The notes under the pieces are model-generated. The model had not been told where the DNA came from. It ran no database searches and worked only from the letters and a program-made list of their open reading frames with translations. A stretch of 64,000 bases of DNA from Amoebidium appalachense. Taxonomy: Eukaryota > Ichthyosporea. The translations under genes and the position numbers were made by a program. The stretch lies in the NCBI GenBank assembly GCA_963693365.1, contig CAVNZM010000003.1, forward strand, positions 12,834,001 through 12,898,000, written 5' to 3'. Below, piece by piece: positions 11,368 through 22,407 of this stretch. Numbering within the stretch: position 1 is the first letter of the stretch; the number at the start of each line of letters is the position of its first letter.

Positions 11368-14300
11368 ATGACTGACAAACCGTCGTATATCAACCTTCCA
11401 ATATGGAATCCGTCCGAGAAACGAGACGAGAAACGTCTTAATTATTTCGAGTGGGAGCCACTCATTCACCGGTTCATTAGAACAACCATTGCCGAGAAAT
11501 TCGTTGACGCTATCAAGAGGCCACAGTGGGTTGACGGCGCTGAAGCCAACCAGTGGCTAGGCTACACCACCAAGGACTCCTACAAGAAAGCTTCCGACGT
11601 CCTCGATCAGATCCTCAACCAGTCCGTCCACCCGACCGAGCTCTACGACTCCGGCCGGATGCAAGACGGTGTCCACGGTGGTGAAGTCTTCCATAACCTA
11701 CGTATGGCGTATGTAGCAGAGAAGGAGGCCCGAGTCACCCAGATCCAAGTCACCTTCGAGGAGCTTGAACTACGAGACTACCCCAACGTCACAGCATACC
11801 TCACCCGTCTCCAACGTCTGGCTACGACACTTGCCTGCCTCGACGAGCCCGTCCAGCACAAGGATGTCGTACGCAAGTTCTTCCTTCACCTCAGGAAGAA
11901 CACGGCCCTGGTCTGCTCCGACATTGAACGTCTCTGCTCCGACTACTGGATGAACAACAAGGCCTACCCGTCCTTCAACATGCTCATCAGTGACATCCGA
12001 GGAGCTGAAATCCGTGCCGGCCTCATCGACGCAGGCACTGGTGCAACCGTCAACAACCGTCCCCTCCGTGCACTCCAGAGCAGAGTGCTTCCCCCCGGTG
12101 ACCTCCGTAACCGTATTCCTCGACGTGAGCATACACCTCACCGATCCCCGTCCCGTTCCCGTGATCCTCGTCCGTCCTCCAAGTCACCCGGCCCCCGTTC
12201 AACTTCCCCTTACCACCGTGGTAACAGGGACAACCGTAACCGACAGCACAACACCAAGAAGGTGGAGTGTTCCTACTGCCATGAGCCCCACCACATCACA
12301 GCATGCCCGGAGCCTGGCTGTACAGTTGCTCGTCGTGCCAAGCAGGAGAAAGGTGACAAGAGTGTGAAATTTGCACTCATCTCCTCCACCGGCACACCTG
12401 ACAGTAACGACCCCGTCTGGGACAGTGCTTGTAATGCACACATCTGCCCCATCAAGGAGTATTTCTCCTCCCTTACCCCGTGTCCTCCCACCCCCATTCA
12501 CGGCCTCGGCACAGTCAATGCCAAACAATGTGGCATCATCAACATGACACTGCACTACAACGGCCACCCAACCCCGTGCAGCATCAATGCTTACTACGTA
12601 CCCGAGGCACCGTCTTTCCTCGTGTCTACCTCCATGGCCTCAGCTGCCGGCCTCCTAGGTCATTGTGACGATACAGACAACCACCCGTCGTTCCTCTACA
12701 GCCGTAATGGTGACATCATTACAGATCTCACCCCCCTCGACGGTCTCTACTACATCACTGACTATGTGATTGAGACTCCTAAACACCCGGGGGTCCAAGC
12801 CTACACAGGAAAGACTCAACCACCCGACGACCTCACCCTTTGGCACAACCGTCTCGGCCACCGTGCCCTCTCCACCGTCACCAGGATGGCCAAGGATGAG
12901 CTTGTCATCGGCATGCCCCCCTCCCTCAAGTCACCCGACAACAGTGACTGCTTCGGCTGCATGTCTGGCAAGACCACCAAGGCGCCCTTTCCCGGCACCC
13001 GTTCCAAGTTCACCATTCCCGGTGCTAAGTGGCACCTGGACTTCTTCGAAGCTCCCTGTGCTTCCTACGGAGGCTACAAGGTTGCTCTGGTGTGTGTTTG
13101 TGATGCCACCGGTTACACCACCGTGTTCCCCCTCTACAACCGTGGTGAAACCCTCAGCCACATTCACTCTCTCGTTGAAACCATCGAACGTCAGACACCT
13201 GTGATCGTCACCCATCTTCGGTTTGACTCCGGCTCTGAGTTCACCTCCAAGGACACCGAGGCCTACTGCAAACAGAAAGGCATCATCATGGAGTTTGCCC
13301 CCGTCGACACACCACAACACAACGGTGTTGTTGAACGGAAGATGAGAGAACTGCAAGAGACAGTCCGTTGCTTCCTCCATGCCGACAAGGACCAACCTCT
13401 CTCTCCCAAGTTGTGGGTTGCTGCTCTCAAGCATGCAGGCTACATCATCAACGTCACACCGTCATCTGCTGCCAACGGCAACACTCCCTTCGAGGCCTTC
13501 CACGGCTTCAAACCCGATGTCTCCCAGCTCCACGTGTTCGGCTCCCCTGCCTATGTGCATGTTCCCCGGTCAAAGAGGAACAAGCTGGCATCAACCGTCA
13601 GAGTCGGCACCTACGTCGGCTGGGACCTACCCTCCAAGGCACACAAGATCCTCGACCATGCCAGCAACCAAATCAAGATCTGCCGTGATGTGATCTTCGA
13701 CGAGTCGAAATTCACGAGCAGCACCAATCAGGTCACCGTTCCCCCCAAACCCGATCTGCCGACATTGGACCCCCCCTCCGACGACGACGATGAAACTCCG
13801 TCTGTGGTCATCTCCCAACCGTCCTGGCACAACCAACCAGCCCCGGTTGAACCCGTGCCTCCACCGAGCCCCCCCCCCACTGGCCAACAACCCTTGCTGC
13901 CGGCCCCCCCCATTGCTGTGCATCAACCCGGGTACATGACTCCGGTTCGTCCTGGGTCCCCCACCTTCCACTCGGCCTCGAGCAGCCCTGTGGACACCGA
14001 TGCCCCCCTCACCACCGGTCCTATTCCTGGCTTCCATGCCCCTGTCCCGGCCTCCACCACCTACCCGGCCACCACCCCCCTCAAGGACCCCCCCAAGCCC
14101 AACCTTCGTCGGTCTACACGTCTCACCAAGACTCCAACGGCACTGGTCAGCATCGTAGCACCGACCATCAACATTGACCAGCTCCCCAAGGGCATTCAAA
14201 AGCTTTGCAACGGTCCCAACGGTGATGCCGTCATAGCTGCCCTCACCTCCGAGTACCAAGCCTTCATCACCAAGGATGTCTTCACCATTGTTGATCCCCC

Positions 14301-15732
14301 CCCTGGTGCCAACATCATCAAGTTCAAGTGGATTGTGACTGAGAAAGTCCTCAACTCAGCCGGTGACACCAAGATCAAAGCTCGTGGTGTTGCAAAGGGC
14401 TTCACTCAAGTCTACGGTGTTGACTACGGTGACACCTCTTCCCCCGTGGTGATGTCCTCCTCTGTCCGTGCCCTCCTTGCCATCGGTGTGGACGGAAACC
14501 ATGAGATTCATCAACTCGACGTCTCAACTGCATTCCTCAACAGTCCTCTTCAAGAAGACATCTACATTGAGCCACCACCTGGCTTCATCACCCCCGGCAA
14601 CGAACACAAGGTCTGGAAACTTAAGAAGGCACTCTACGGGCTCAAGCAAGCATCACTGGCCTGGTATGAGTACTTCGACAAGGTCCTCCTTGCTCACGGT
14701 CTTGAACGTCTCCGTTCAGATCCATGTGTCTACATCAAGACCTTCCCCAACGGTGACATCATCCTCACTGGCAACTATGTGGACGACGTCATCATCATCT
14801 GCACGGCCAACTCTTCCCACACCAAGGATCTAGTAGACCACATCATGAAGTCAGCTCTCTGCAAGGTTGACCTTCCCGACATCTTCCTTGGCACCCAGCT
14901 CATCCACACCCCCGGTCACCTCAAGCTGCTTCAACAATCCTACATCAACGACATCGTCAGAGACTTCAACCTCAACGATGCTCACCCCAAGGCTACTCCC
15001 ATTCCCGTCGGCACCGTCATCACCATCAACGAGAACGACTCACCACCCATCAAGGTTCCCTACCGTGAACTACTCGGCCGTCTTTTGTGGGTTGCTCGTT
15101 GTTCCCGGCCCGACATCTCCTTTGCCATCGGCTACCTCGGTAGATTCAGTGCCAACCCCACCAAACTTGCATGGGAATGCCTACTCCGTGTAGTTCGGTA
15201 CCTCATCGGCACTTCCAACCTCGGCCTTCACTACGACAAGTCTGCTTCCGACGACAACACCCCCTTGCTGGAGTGTTATTCTGATGCTGACTTTGCCAAC
15301 TGCCCCAACACCCGTCGTTCAACCACCGGATACGTCATCTTCTTCAAGGGCATACCCATCACATGGTATTCGAAGCTGCAGTCCATCACGGCAACATCCA
15401 CCACCGAGGCTGAGCTTCTGGCCATCAATGCTGCTGTTCAAAACGTCATCTGGCACCGTGATCTCCTCCGTGAACTCGGCTACCCGATGACCGACCCCAC
15501 CCCCGTCTACTGTGACAACCAGTCCACCATTGCCCTTCTGCACACCAACAGCATCAAGCACCGGACCAAACACATTGCAGTCCGGTACCACAACACGAAG
15601 GACTACATCAAGAGTGGGGATGTGGTCGTCACCTACGTGTCCAGCAAAGCCAACGTGGCTGACATCTTCACCAAGCCCCTGCCCGGGCCCTCCCACGAGC
15701 AGCACCGTGATTCACTCAGTCTTCATGACTGA
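11368..15732 (+). CDS. gag-pol: copia 1 Gag-Pol polyprotein, 1454 aa, intact
   Basis: A single ORF from ATG 11368, 76 bp after the 5' LTR. Gag occupies about residues 1-300, ending in a zinc knuckle (CSYCHEPHHITAC, about 301) whose final spacing is one residue short of the classical form. An aspartic protease site is near 350 (WDSACNAH). Integrase has an HHCC finger near 491 (WHNRLGHR ... CFGC) and a D,D,E core (HLDFF near 556; RFDSGSEF; HNGVVERK). RT has QLDVSTAFLNSP and the catalytic YVDD near 1137. RNase H has YSDADFA near 1305 and ends with VADIFTKPLPGP. Integrase preceding RT defines copia rather than gypsy. All catalytic motifs are present, so the element looks competent. Confidence 0.95.
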   Translation: MTDKPSYINLPIWNPSEKRDEKRLNYFEWEPLIHRFIRTTIAEKFVDAIKRPQWVDGAEANQWLGYTTKDSYKKASDVLDQILNQSVHPTELYDSGRMQDGVHGGEVFHNLRMAYVAEKEARVTQIQVTFEELELRDYPNVTAYLTRLQRLATTLACLDEPVQHKDVVRKFFLHLRKNTALVCSDIERLCSDYWMNNKAYPSFNMLISDIRGAEIRAGLIDAGTGATVNNRPLRALQSRVLPPGDLRNRIPRREHTPHRSPSRSRDPRPSSKSPGPRSTSPYHRGNRDNRNRQHNTKKVECSYCHEPHHITACPEPGCTVARRAKQEKGDKSVKFALISSTGTPDSNDPVWDSACNAHICPIKEYFSSLTPCPPTPIHGLGTVNAKQCGIINMTLHYNGHPTPCSINAYYVPEAPSFLVSTSMASAAGLLGHCDDTDNHPSFLYSRNGDIITDLTPLDGLYYITDYVIETPKHPGVQAYTGKTQPPDDLTLWHNRLGHRALSTVTRMAKDELVIGMPPSLKSPDNSDCFGCMSGKTTKAPFPGTRSKFTIPGAKWHLDFFEAPCASYGGYKVALVCVCDATGYTTVFPLYNRGETLSHIHSLVETIERQTPVIVTHLRFDSGSEFTSKDTEAYCKQKGIIMEFAPVDTPQHNGVVERKMRELQETVRCFLHADKDQPLSPKLWVAALKHAGYIINVTPSSAANGNTPFEAFHGFKPDVSQLHVFGSPAYVHVPRSKRNKLASTVRVGTYVGWDLPSKAHKILDHASNQIKICRDVIFDESKFTSSTNQVTVPPKPDLPTLDPPSDDDDETPSVVISQPSWHNQPAPVEPVPPPSPPPTGQQPLLPAPPIAVHQPGYMTPVRPGSPTFHSASSSPVDTDAPLTTGPIPGFHAPVPASTTYPATTPLKDPPKPNLRRSTRLTKTPTALVSIVAPTINIDQLPKGIQKLCNGPNGDAVIAALTSEYQAFITKDVFTIVDPPPGANIIKFKWIVTEKVLNSAGDTKIKARGVAKGFTQVYGVDYGDTSSPVVMSSSVRALLAIGVDGNHEIHQLDVSTAFLNSPLQEDIYIEPPPGFITPGNEHKVWKLKKALYGLKQASLAWYEYFDKVLLAHGLERLRSDPCVYIKTFPNGDIILTGNYVDDVIIICTANSSHTKDLVDHIMKSALCKVDLPDIFLGTQLIHTPGHLKLLQQSYINDIVRDFNLNDAHPKATPIPVGTVITINENDSPPIKVPYRELLGRLLWVARCSRPDISFAIGYLGRFSANPTKLAWECLLRVVRYLIGTSNLGLHYDKSASDDNTPLLECYSDADFANCPNTRRSTTGYVIFFKGIPITWYSKLQSITATSTTEAELLAINAAVQNVIWHRDLLRELGYPMTDPTPVYCDNQSTIALLHTNSIKHRTKHIAVRYHNTKDYIKSGDVVVTYVSSKANVADIFTKPLPGPSHEQHRDSLSLHD

Positions 15733-15735
15733 GTA

Positions 15736-15774
<39 letters not shown>

Positions 15775-16256
15775 TTTCATCTACAGTGGTCTTCAAGTAG
15801 GTTGGGGCACTGGCCAGTGGTCTACACATCACCGTGTAGAGACACCTCCCAACGAAAGTCTACTGCTGTCTTCATCGATCTTCAGTGTGTGCATCTTCAG
15901 TGGAGATTTCTTCTCCACCATCCGTCGTTTATTTATATACCATCATATATATAATGTATCAATCATTAGCCACCAACACGTCACACATACACTAGTTGTT
16001 TTCTTCTATATATATTTATATATCGTCATTGGCTACCGTCATGTTCCGAGTCTTCAGAGGCAACCGTCGTTGTGTGCTTCTTCCGTTTTGGTTTTCTTCC
16101 CCGGCTTGCACCTTCAAGTCTTCTTCATTGTCTTCTCGAGTGGGGAAACTTGACTGTGACTTCACGGCACCTGCTTCTACATGTGTGAGAGTCTTAACAT
16201 CAACAGTCACATCAACAAACTTCACGAGAACCCAACTTCCAACCCTTGAGTGGGGA
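15733..16256 (+). other. copia 1 3' untranslated region with poly-C tract
   Basis: A run of about 35 C starts a few bases after the gag-pol stop (about 15739-15773), followed by about 480 bp of non-coding sequence up to the polypurine tract. A corresponding C-run follows the stop in the related fragment at 20352. Confidence 0.85.
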
Positions 16257-16964
16257 TGTCATCTTCACTTGATTCTCAGCAAGACTTAGAAGTTGAGTTT
16301 TGTATTTATTTATTAGTTGTTGTAGTTTGTTTCCTTTTCCTTTCTTCATTTCTTTCTTTCTTTTCCGTTTCCGTGTACACGACATCTTAGATCTGTGTAC
16401 GTATCGACATACTTAGCTCGCGCACACGTATTGTCGTTTGCGTCAAAATCTATATATGTCATCCAATCATATCTCGTTTGTATTTTCCCAAATATAGTAA
16501 CTTACATTCCTTTCTCATTCCTTTCCCACGACGTAGCATTGTGCTATGTTCTTCAACTATTAGGAATAATTATATTTAGACGTGTTATGATAAGAACATG
16601 TATAAATGTATGTTATGAATTAATAGTTACATAAGTGGTTTCATTTTATTAAATGTTTCTGTGCTTTTATTAGAAGTTTCTTTCATTAGAGGATTGAGTT
16701 TTATATTCTATGTGTCGACAGACATTTTAATCAATATATTTTACACTCATAGTTTTCGTTCTTTTGATTGGTTTATCGTTTCACATTCCCAAGTATAAAA
16801 GGGACCTCATCTTGAAATAAATCATAAGCAGTCGTATTCATTTCCTATGGTTCCAGAAATCGTTCCTCCTCTCCGGTTGTGTTTTTCCCGTGTGTCTCTG
16901 TGTTGTGTATATCATAACACCCATCTGTGCTCTCTGCTTCTCCGTTTACCCACACAAAATAACA
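16257..16964 (+). repeat. copia 1 3' LTR
   Basis: 708 bp, nearly identical to the 5' LTR; the differences seen are a C/G near 10922 versus 16595 and an A/T near 11194 versus 16867. It is followed by the duplicated GTATC. Confidence 0.95.
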
Positions 16965-17320
16965 GTATCCCACCTGCTTTTTGCCCCAGTGCTTATGTGC
17001 TTATGCCAGATATAGAAAGATTGTGGGCCCCCCAGAGGAGAGGGGAGGGGGAGGGGGGGGGGGGGGGTGGCTGACCACGTGGGCCAGTGTTCCAGTTGTG
17101 TTATGCTGGGTGTCGGGTGGCTATCAAAGGAGGGGGGCAGCCTGATTGGTGGTGGTGGTGGTGGTGGTGGGGGGGGGGGGGGGGGGGAGCTATAGCACTG
17201 TTAACACGTGCAAGTGCCACACAAGCTGGGCACTGGGAGAGGGGGGGGGGGGGGTAGGGAGAAGGGGGGGGGGGGGGAAGGGGGGTTGCTAAGGAATATG
17301 CATTTGATATTTGTGGAGCG
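16965..17320. other. right-hand remnant of the exonuclease locus, then G-rich DNA
   Basis: About 80 bp after the copia 1 LTR remain open in the phase expected for the interrupted exonuclease gene, then purine-rich sequence and several G-runs (about 17042-17068, 17170-17188, 17240-17290) replace it. No stop or polyadenylation signal could be placed with confidence. Confidence 0.4.
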
Positions 17321-20300
17321 AATTGGCCTCAACTGCCGGCCTCCTAGGTCATTGTGACGGTACAGACAACCACCCGTCGTTCCTCTACAGCCGTAATGGT
17401 GACATCATTTCAGATCTCACCCCCCTCAACGGTCTCTACTACATCACTGACTATGTGATTGAGACTCCTCAACACCCGTGGGTCCAAGCCTACACAGCAA
17501 GGACTCAACCAACCGACGACCTCACCCTTTGGCACAACCGTCTCGGCCACCGTGCCCCATCCACCGTCACCAGGATGGCCAAGAATGAGCTTGTCATCGG
17601 CATGCCCCCCTCCCTCAAGTCACCCGACCACAGTGACTGCTTCGGCTGCATGTCTGGCAAGACCACCAAGGCTCCATTTCCCGGCACCCGTTCCCGGTTC
17701 ACCATCCCCGGTGCTAAGTGGCACCTGGACTTCTTCGAAGCTCCCTGTGCTTCCTACGGAGGCTACAAGGTTGCTCTGGTGTGTGTTTGTGATGCCACCG
17801 GCTACACCACCGTGTTCCCCCTCTACAACCGTGGTGAAACCCTCAGCTACATTCAGTCTCTCGTTGAAACCTCGAACGTCAGACACCTGAGATCGTCACT
17901 CATCTTCGGTTTGACTCCGGCTCCGAGTTCACATCCAAGGACACCAAGGCCTACTGCAAGCAGAAAGCCATCATCATGGAGTTTGCCCCCGTCGACACAC
18001 CACAGCACAACGGTGTTGTTGAACGGAAGATGAGAGAACTGCAAGAGACAGTCCGTTGCCGCCGAGTCCTTCATGCCGACAAGGACCAACCTCTCTCTCC
18101 CAAGTTGTGGGTTGCTGCTCTCAAGCATGCTGGCTACATCATCAACATCACACCGTCATCTGCTGCCAACGGCAACACCCCCTTCGAGGCCTTCCACGGC
18201 TTCAAACCCGACGTCTCCCAGCTCCACGTGTTCGGCTGGGATCTGCCCTCCAAGGCACACAAGATCCTCGACCGTGCCAGCAACCAAGTCAAGATCTGCC
18301 GTGATGTGATCTTCGACGAGTCAAAATTCACGAGCAGCACCAATCAGGTCCCCGATCCCCCCAAACCCGATATGCCGACATTGGACCCCCCCTCCGACGA
18401 CGACGATGAAACTCCGTCTGTGGTCATCTCCCAACCGTCCTGGCACAACCAACCAGCCCCGGTTGAACCCGTGCCTCCCCCGAGCCCCCCCCCCACTGGC
18501 CAACAACCCTTGCTGCCGGCCCCCCCGTTGCTGTGCATCAACCCGGCTACATGACTCCGGTTCGTCCTGGGTCCCCCACCTTCCACTCGGCCTCGAGCAG
18601 CCCTGTGGACACCGAAGCCCCCCTCACCACCGGTCCTACTCCTGGCTTCCATGCCCCTGTCCCAGCCTACTCCACTTCCCCGGCCTCCACCCCCCTCAAG
18701 GACCCCCCCAAGCCCAACCTTCGTCGGTCTGCACGTCTCACCAAGCATCCAACGGCACTGGTCAGCATCACAGCATCGACCATCAACATTGACCAACTCC
18801 CCAAGGGCATTCAAAAGCTTTGCAATGGTCCCAACGGTGATGCCGTCATAGCTGCCCTCACCTCCGAGTACCAAGCCTTCATCACCAAGGATGTCTTCAC
18901 CGTCGTTGATCCCCCCCCTGATGCCAACATCATCAAGTTCAAGTGGATTGTGACTGAGAAAGTCCTCAACTCAGCCGGTGACACCAAGATCAAGGCTCGT
19001 GGTGTTGCAAAGGGCTTCACTCAAGTCTACGGTGTTGACTACGGTGACACCTCTTCCCCCGTGGTGATGTCTTCCTCCGTCCGTGCCCTCCTCGCCATTG
19101 GTGTGGACGGCAACAATGAGATTCATCAACTCGACGTCTCAACGGCCTTCCTCAACAGTCCCCTTCAAGAAGACATCTACATTGAGCCACCACCTGGCTT
19201 CATCACCCCCGGCAACGAGCACAAGGTCTGGAAACTCAAGAAGGCACTCTGCGGCCTCAAGCAGGCATCACTGGCCTGGTATGAGTACTTCGACAAGGTC
19301 CTCCTTGCTCACGGTCTCGAACGTCTCCGTTCAGATCCATGTGTCTACATCAAGACCTTCCCCAACGGTGACATCATCCTCACTGGCAACTATGTGGACG
19401 ACGTCATCATCATCTGCACGGCAAACTCTTCCCACACCAAGGATCTAGTAGACCACATCATGAAGTCAGCTCTCTGCAAGGTTGACCTCCCCGACATCTT
19501 CCTTGGCACCCAGCTCATCCACACCCCCGGTCATCTCAAGCTGCTTCAACAGTCCTACATCAACGACATCGTCAGAGACTTCAACCTCAACGATGCCCAC
19601 CCCAAGGCTACTCCCATCCCCGTCGGTACCGTCATCACCAACAACGAGAACGACTCACCACCCATCAAGGTTCCCTACCGTGAACTACTCGGCCGTCTTT
19701 TGTGGGTTGCTCGTTGTTCCCGGCCCGACATCTCCTTTGCCATCGGCTACCTCGGTAGATTCAGTGCCCACCCCACCAAACTTGCATGGGAATGTCTGCT
19801 CCGTGTAGTTAGGTACCTCATCGGCACTTCCAACCTTGGCCTTCACTACGACAAGTCTGCATCCGACGACAACACCCCCTTGCTTGAGTGTTATTCTGAT
19901 GCCGACTTTGCCAACTGCCCCAACACCCGTCGTTCAACCACCGGATACGTCATCTTCTTCAAGGGCATACCAATCACATGGTATTCGAAGCTACAGTCCA
20001 TCACGGCAACATCCACCACCGAGGCTGAGCTTCTGGCCATCAATGCTGCTGTTCAAAACGTCATCTGGCACCGTGATCTCCTCCGTGAACTCGGCTACCC
20101 GATGACCGACCCCACCCCCGTCTACTGTGACAACCAGTCCACCATTGCCCTCCTGCACACCAACAGCATCAAGCCGCGGACCAAACACATTGCCGTCCGG
20201 TACCACAACACGAAGGACTACATCAAGAGTGGGGATGTGGTCGTCACCTACGTGTCCACCAAAGACAACGTGGCTGACATCTTCACCAAGCCCCTGCCCG

Positions 20301-20347
20301 GGCCCTCCCACGAGCAGCACCGTGCTTCACTCAGTCTTCGTGACTGA
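17321..20347 (+). pseudogene. copia 2 integrase-RT-RNase H pseudogene
   Basis: Integrase begins after the protease and is open to about 17870, where bases are lost near SLVET. A six-base insertion is at about 18060. A 75-bp deletion near 18236 removes the segment after HVFG. A further frameshift sits in a C-run near 18525. From 18533 RT and RNase H are open for 604 codons, with YVDD near 19394, but with substitutions at conserved places (ALCGLKQ for ALYGLKQ; IKPRTKHI for IKHRTKHI). It is inactive and could recombine with copia 1. Confidence 0.85.
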
Positions 20348-20351
20348 GTGT

Positions 20352-20377
20352 GCCCCCCCCCCCCCCCCCCCCCCCCC
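20352..20377. repeat. poly-C tract after the copia 2 stop
   Basis: About 26 C at the place where copia 1 has about 35, followed by the same GTTTCATCTACAGTGG. Confidence 0.9.
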
Positions 20378-20549
20378 GTTTCATCTACAGTGGTCTTCAA
20401 GTAGGTTGGGGCCCTGGCCAGTGGTCTACACATCACCGTGTAGAGACACCTCCCAATGAAAGTCTACTGCTGTCTTCATCGATCTTCAGTGTGTGCATCT
20501 TCAGTGGGGACTTCTTCTCCACCATCCGTCGTTTATTTATATACCATCT

Positions 20550-21246
20550 GATATATTGGTTTTCTTTTATATCCGACTTATATATCTGTCGAACTGGGAT
20601 GGCGTCCCAGTATAAATAATTATTTATAGCCATGGCGTGCTGGTTGACTGCCAGTCTAAACCTAGTCCTCGGGATGCTCATTCCCCGTTAGGTATAAATA
20701 AGAACATGCACCTAAAGGTCTTTCCCGTGGATCCTCCCCCCCCCCCCCCCCCCCCCCTCCCACCTCTCCCTCCCCCGAGGCCCCATCCATACTATGATAT
20801 CTAGGCCCAATATTATATGCCCCTTCCCCCCCCCCCCCCCCTCTCCGGATCCCCGGACCCCACTTCCCTACCCGGAGGCTCAAGAGCTCCCCCTAAGGCT
20901 TCCCCTTCTCCCCCCCCCCCCTCCCCCCCCCCCCCCCAAAAGCTTACGGGGGCCCTAGGGGAGGGGGTGGGGGTGGGGGGGGGGGGGGGGGTGGGGGTGG
21001 GGGGAGGGAAGTGGAAGGCAGGGGTGGATGCATGTCAGCCTAGGTGAATTAAATTGTTTAACTCCAGTGTACAGGACTGGTCTGAAGGCTTAAGAAAACA
21101 ACAAGGAAATGGGGTCCAGTGGAGGTGGTGGTGGTGTTCTGTGTGTGTGTGTACACGTGCACGTATGTGTGTGGTTTTTTTGGGGGGTGAGTGGTGGTGG
21201 TGGTGGTGGTGGTGGTCACCGTGGTGGTGGTGTGTGTGTCTGGTGT

Positions 21247-21298
<52 letters not shown>

Positions 21299-22400
21299 TA
21301 GAAAGAAAAACTGCTTGTGGGTCACTGTTTTTCGTCACTGTATTTGTAACGGGCCGCTCATATTTATATAACTACTTTAAGTACACGTGTTCATTATCAT
21401 ATACGATGGCCAAATATAGAAATTTTGGTGTCGAATTTCTTGGAGCTAAAAAAACGTATAAAAGGGGGAAATAATAGCTTGGCCCCAAATTTACCTTGCC
21501 ATTTTTAGCGAATGTATTTTTTATTCATGAGTTCTAGTAATTCAGTGAGTGCACGTGCCTGCCTCAGGCTGATCATGACAACTGCAACACACCATTCCTA
21601 CATGGATATCAACCAAAAGAAAATAGTATATACTGTGGTGGTCTCCTAAACCTTGTTCGGCATGCGCATACATGATATTACAGTGACGCATGTGCATATT
21701 ATTGTTCTGTACACCGGAGCGTGGTGCACGTGGCTGTTTTGTGCACATGTTACAATAGCAGCACGATCTCCCTAAACTCCATGTTTACACATCCCTCACC
21801 CTGGCTCTGCCTTGTCGGTGCTCCAAAACACACACACAAATTCCCCTAGACTCAGTGCCTGCACATGGTCGCATTCACGTGCAGGTCACGTGACACATGC
21901 AATGCCATACTGCCGTCTACAGCAACAACCACGGCAGCATGTATACCGGCCCAGCACGAAATATACTTATCGGCAGCCCACTGAACTCGCCTATTTTCTC
22001 TTTTTCATGTATGACCCTCCTTTTTTGTGAAATCACCCTTTTTGGCCTCCCTGTAGTGGATTTTGCAGGATTTGACTGCTTTGAGGTCCAAAAACCTCAA
22101 ATTTTCCCCGGCGGGGCCGGGGAGGGAGAATTCAAAAATTGCCCGCTCCTGATATGGTACCCGGGCCGGTTGGAGTATTTATCGATTCGGGTCGGATCAA
22201 TATGGAGACACTGAGCCGCTTCACGTGGGAGCTAGAATTTAGAAATGCGGCAAATCTGGAAGTTCTAAATTGTCTTTAGAACGTTCTAAATTGTTCCGGT
22301 TCGCACAGGTATGATTTAGATAATTTAGAAACTCTACATTGTTTCTTGCTTTGATACAAGTTCACGAGGTTGCGAACTATTTGGCTAATAAACCCACCGA
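20550..22400. other. low-complexity intergenic DNA with C/G homopolymers and GT repeats
   Basis: C-runs occur near 20730-20757, 20827-20842 and 20911-20936, and G-runs near 20975-20990 and 21261-21298, with GGT and GT repeats at 21115-21260. A TATAAAAGGGG is near 21458. No coding sequence is convincing. The part from 22000 to 22400 leads into the transposase gene and may hold its left end, but no terminal inverted repeat was found. Confidence 0.6.
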
Positions 22401-22407
22401 AGGGATC

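Larger units (their letters stand above)
10584..16964 (+). mobile_element. full-length Ty1/copia retrotransposon, copia 1
   Basis: The 6381-bp element has two 708-bp LTRs (10584-11291 and 16257-16964), both starting TGTCATC and ending AATAACA, with a perfect 5-bp target duplication. One uninterrupted gag-pol ORF of 1454 codons fills the interior. I count two differences between the LTRs, so the insertion is recent. A candidate primer-binding region (GGTTTACGGCCCC) follows the 5' LTR directly. A purine-rich GAGTGGGGA precedes the 3' LTR as polypurine tract. Confidence 0.95.
17321..20549 (+). mobile_element. copia 2: decayed, LTR-less fragment of the copia 1 family
   Basis: The sequence matches copia 1 from its position about 12632 to about 15948 at high identity, then diverges at about 20550. 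No LTR is present on either side, so this is an internal fragment. The left junction lies in G-rich DNA. Confidence 0.85.

Noticed and set aside
11770-15705. Large antisense frames across copia 1 and copia 2
   Set aside because: They are shadows of the gag-pol codons, with no conserved features.
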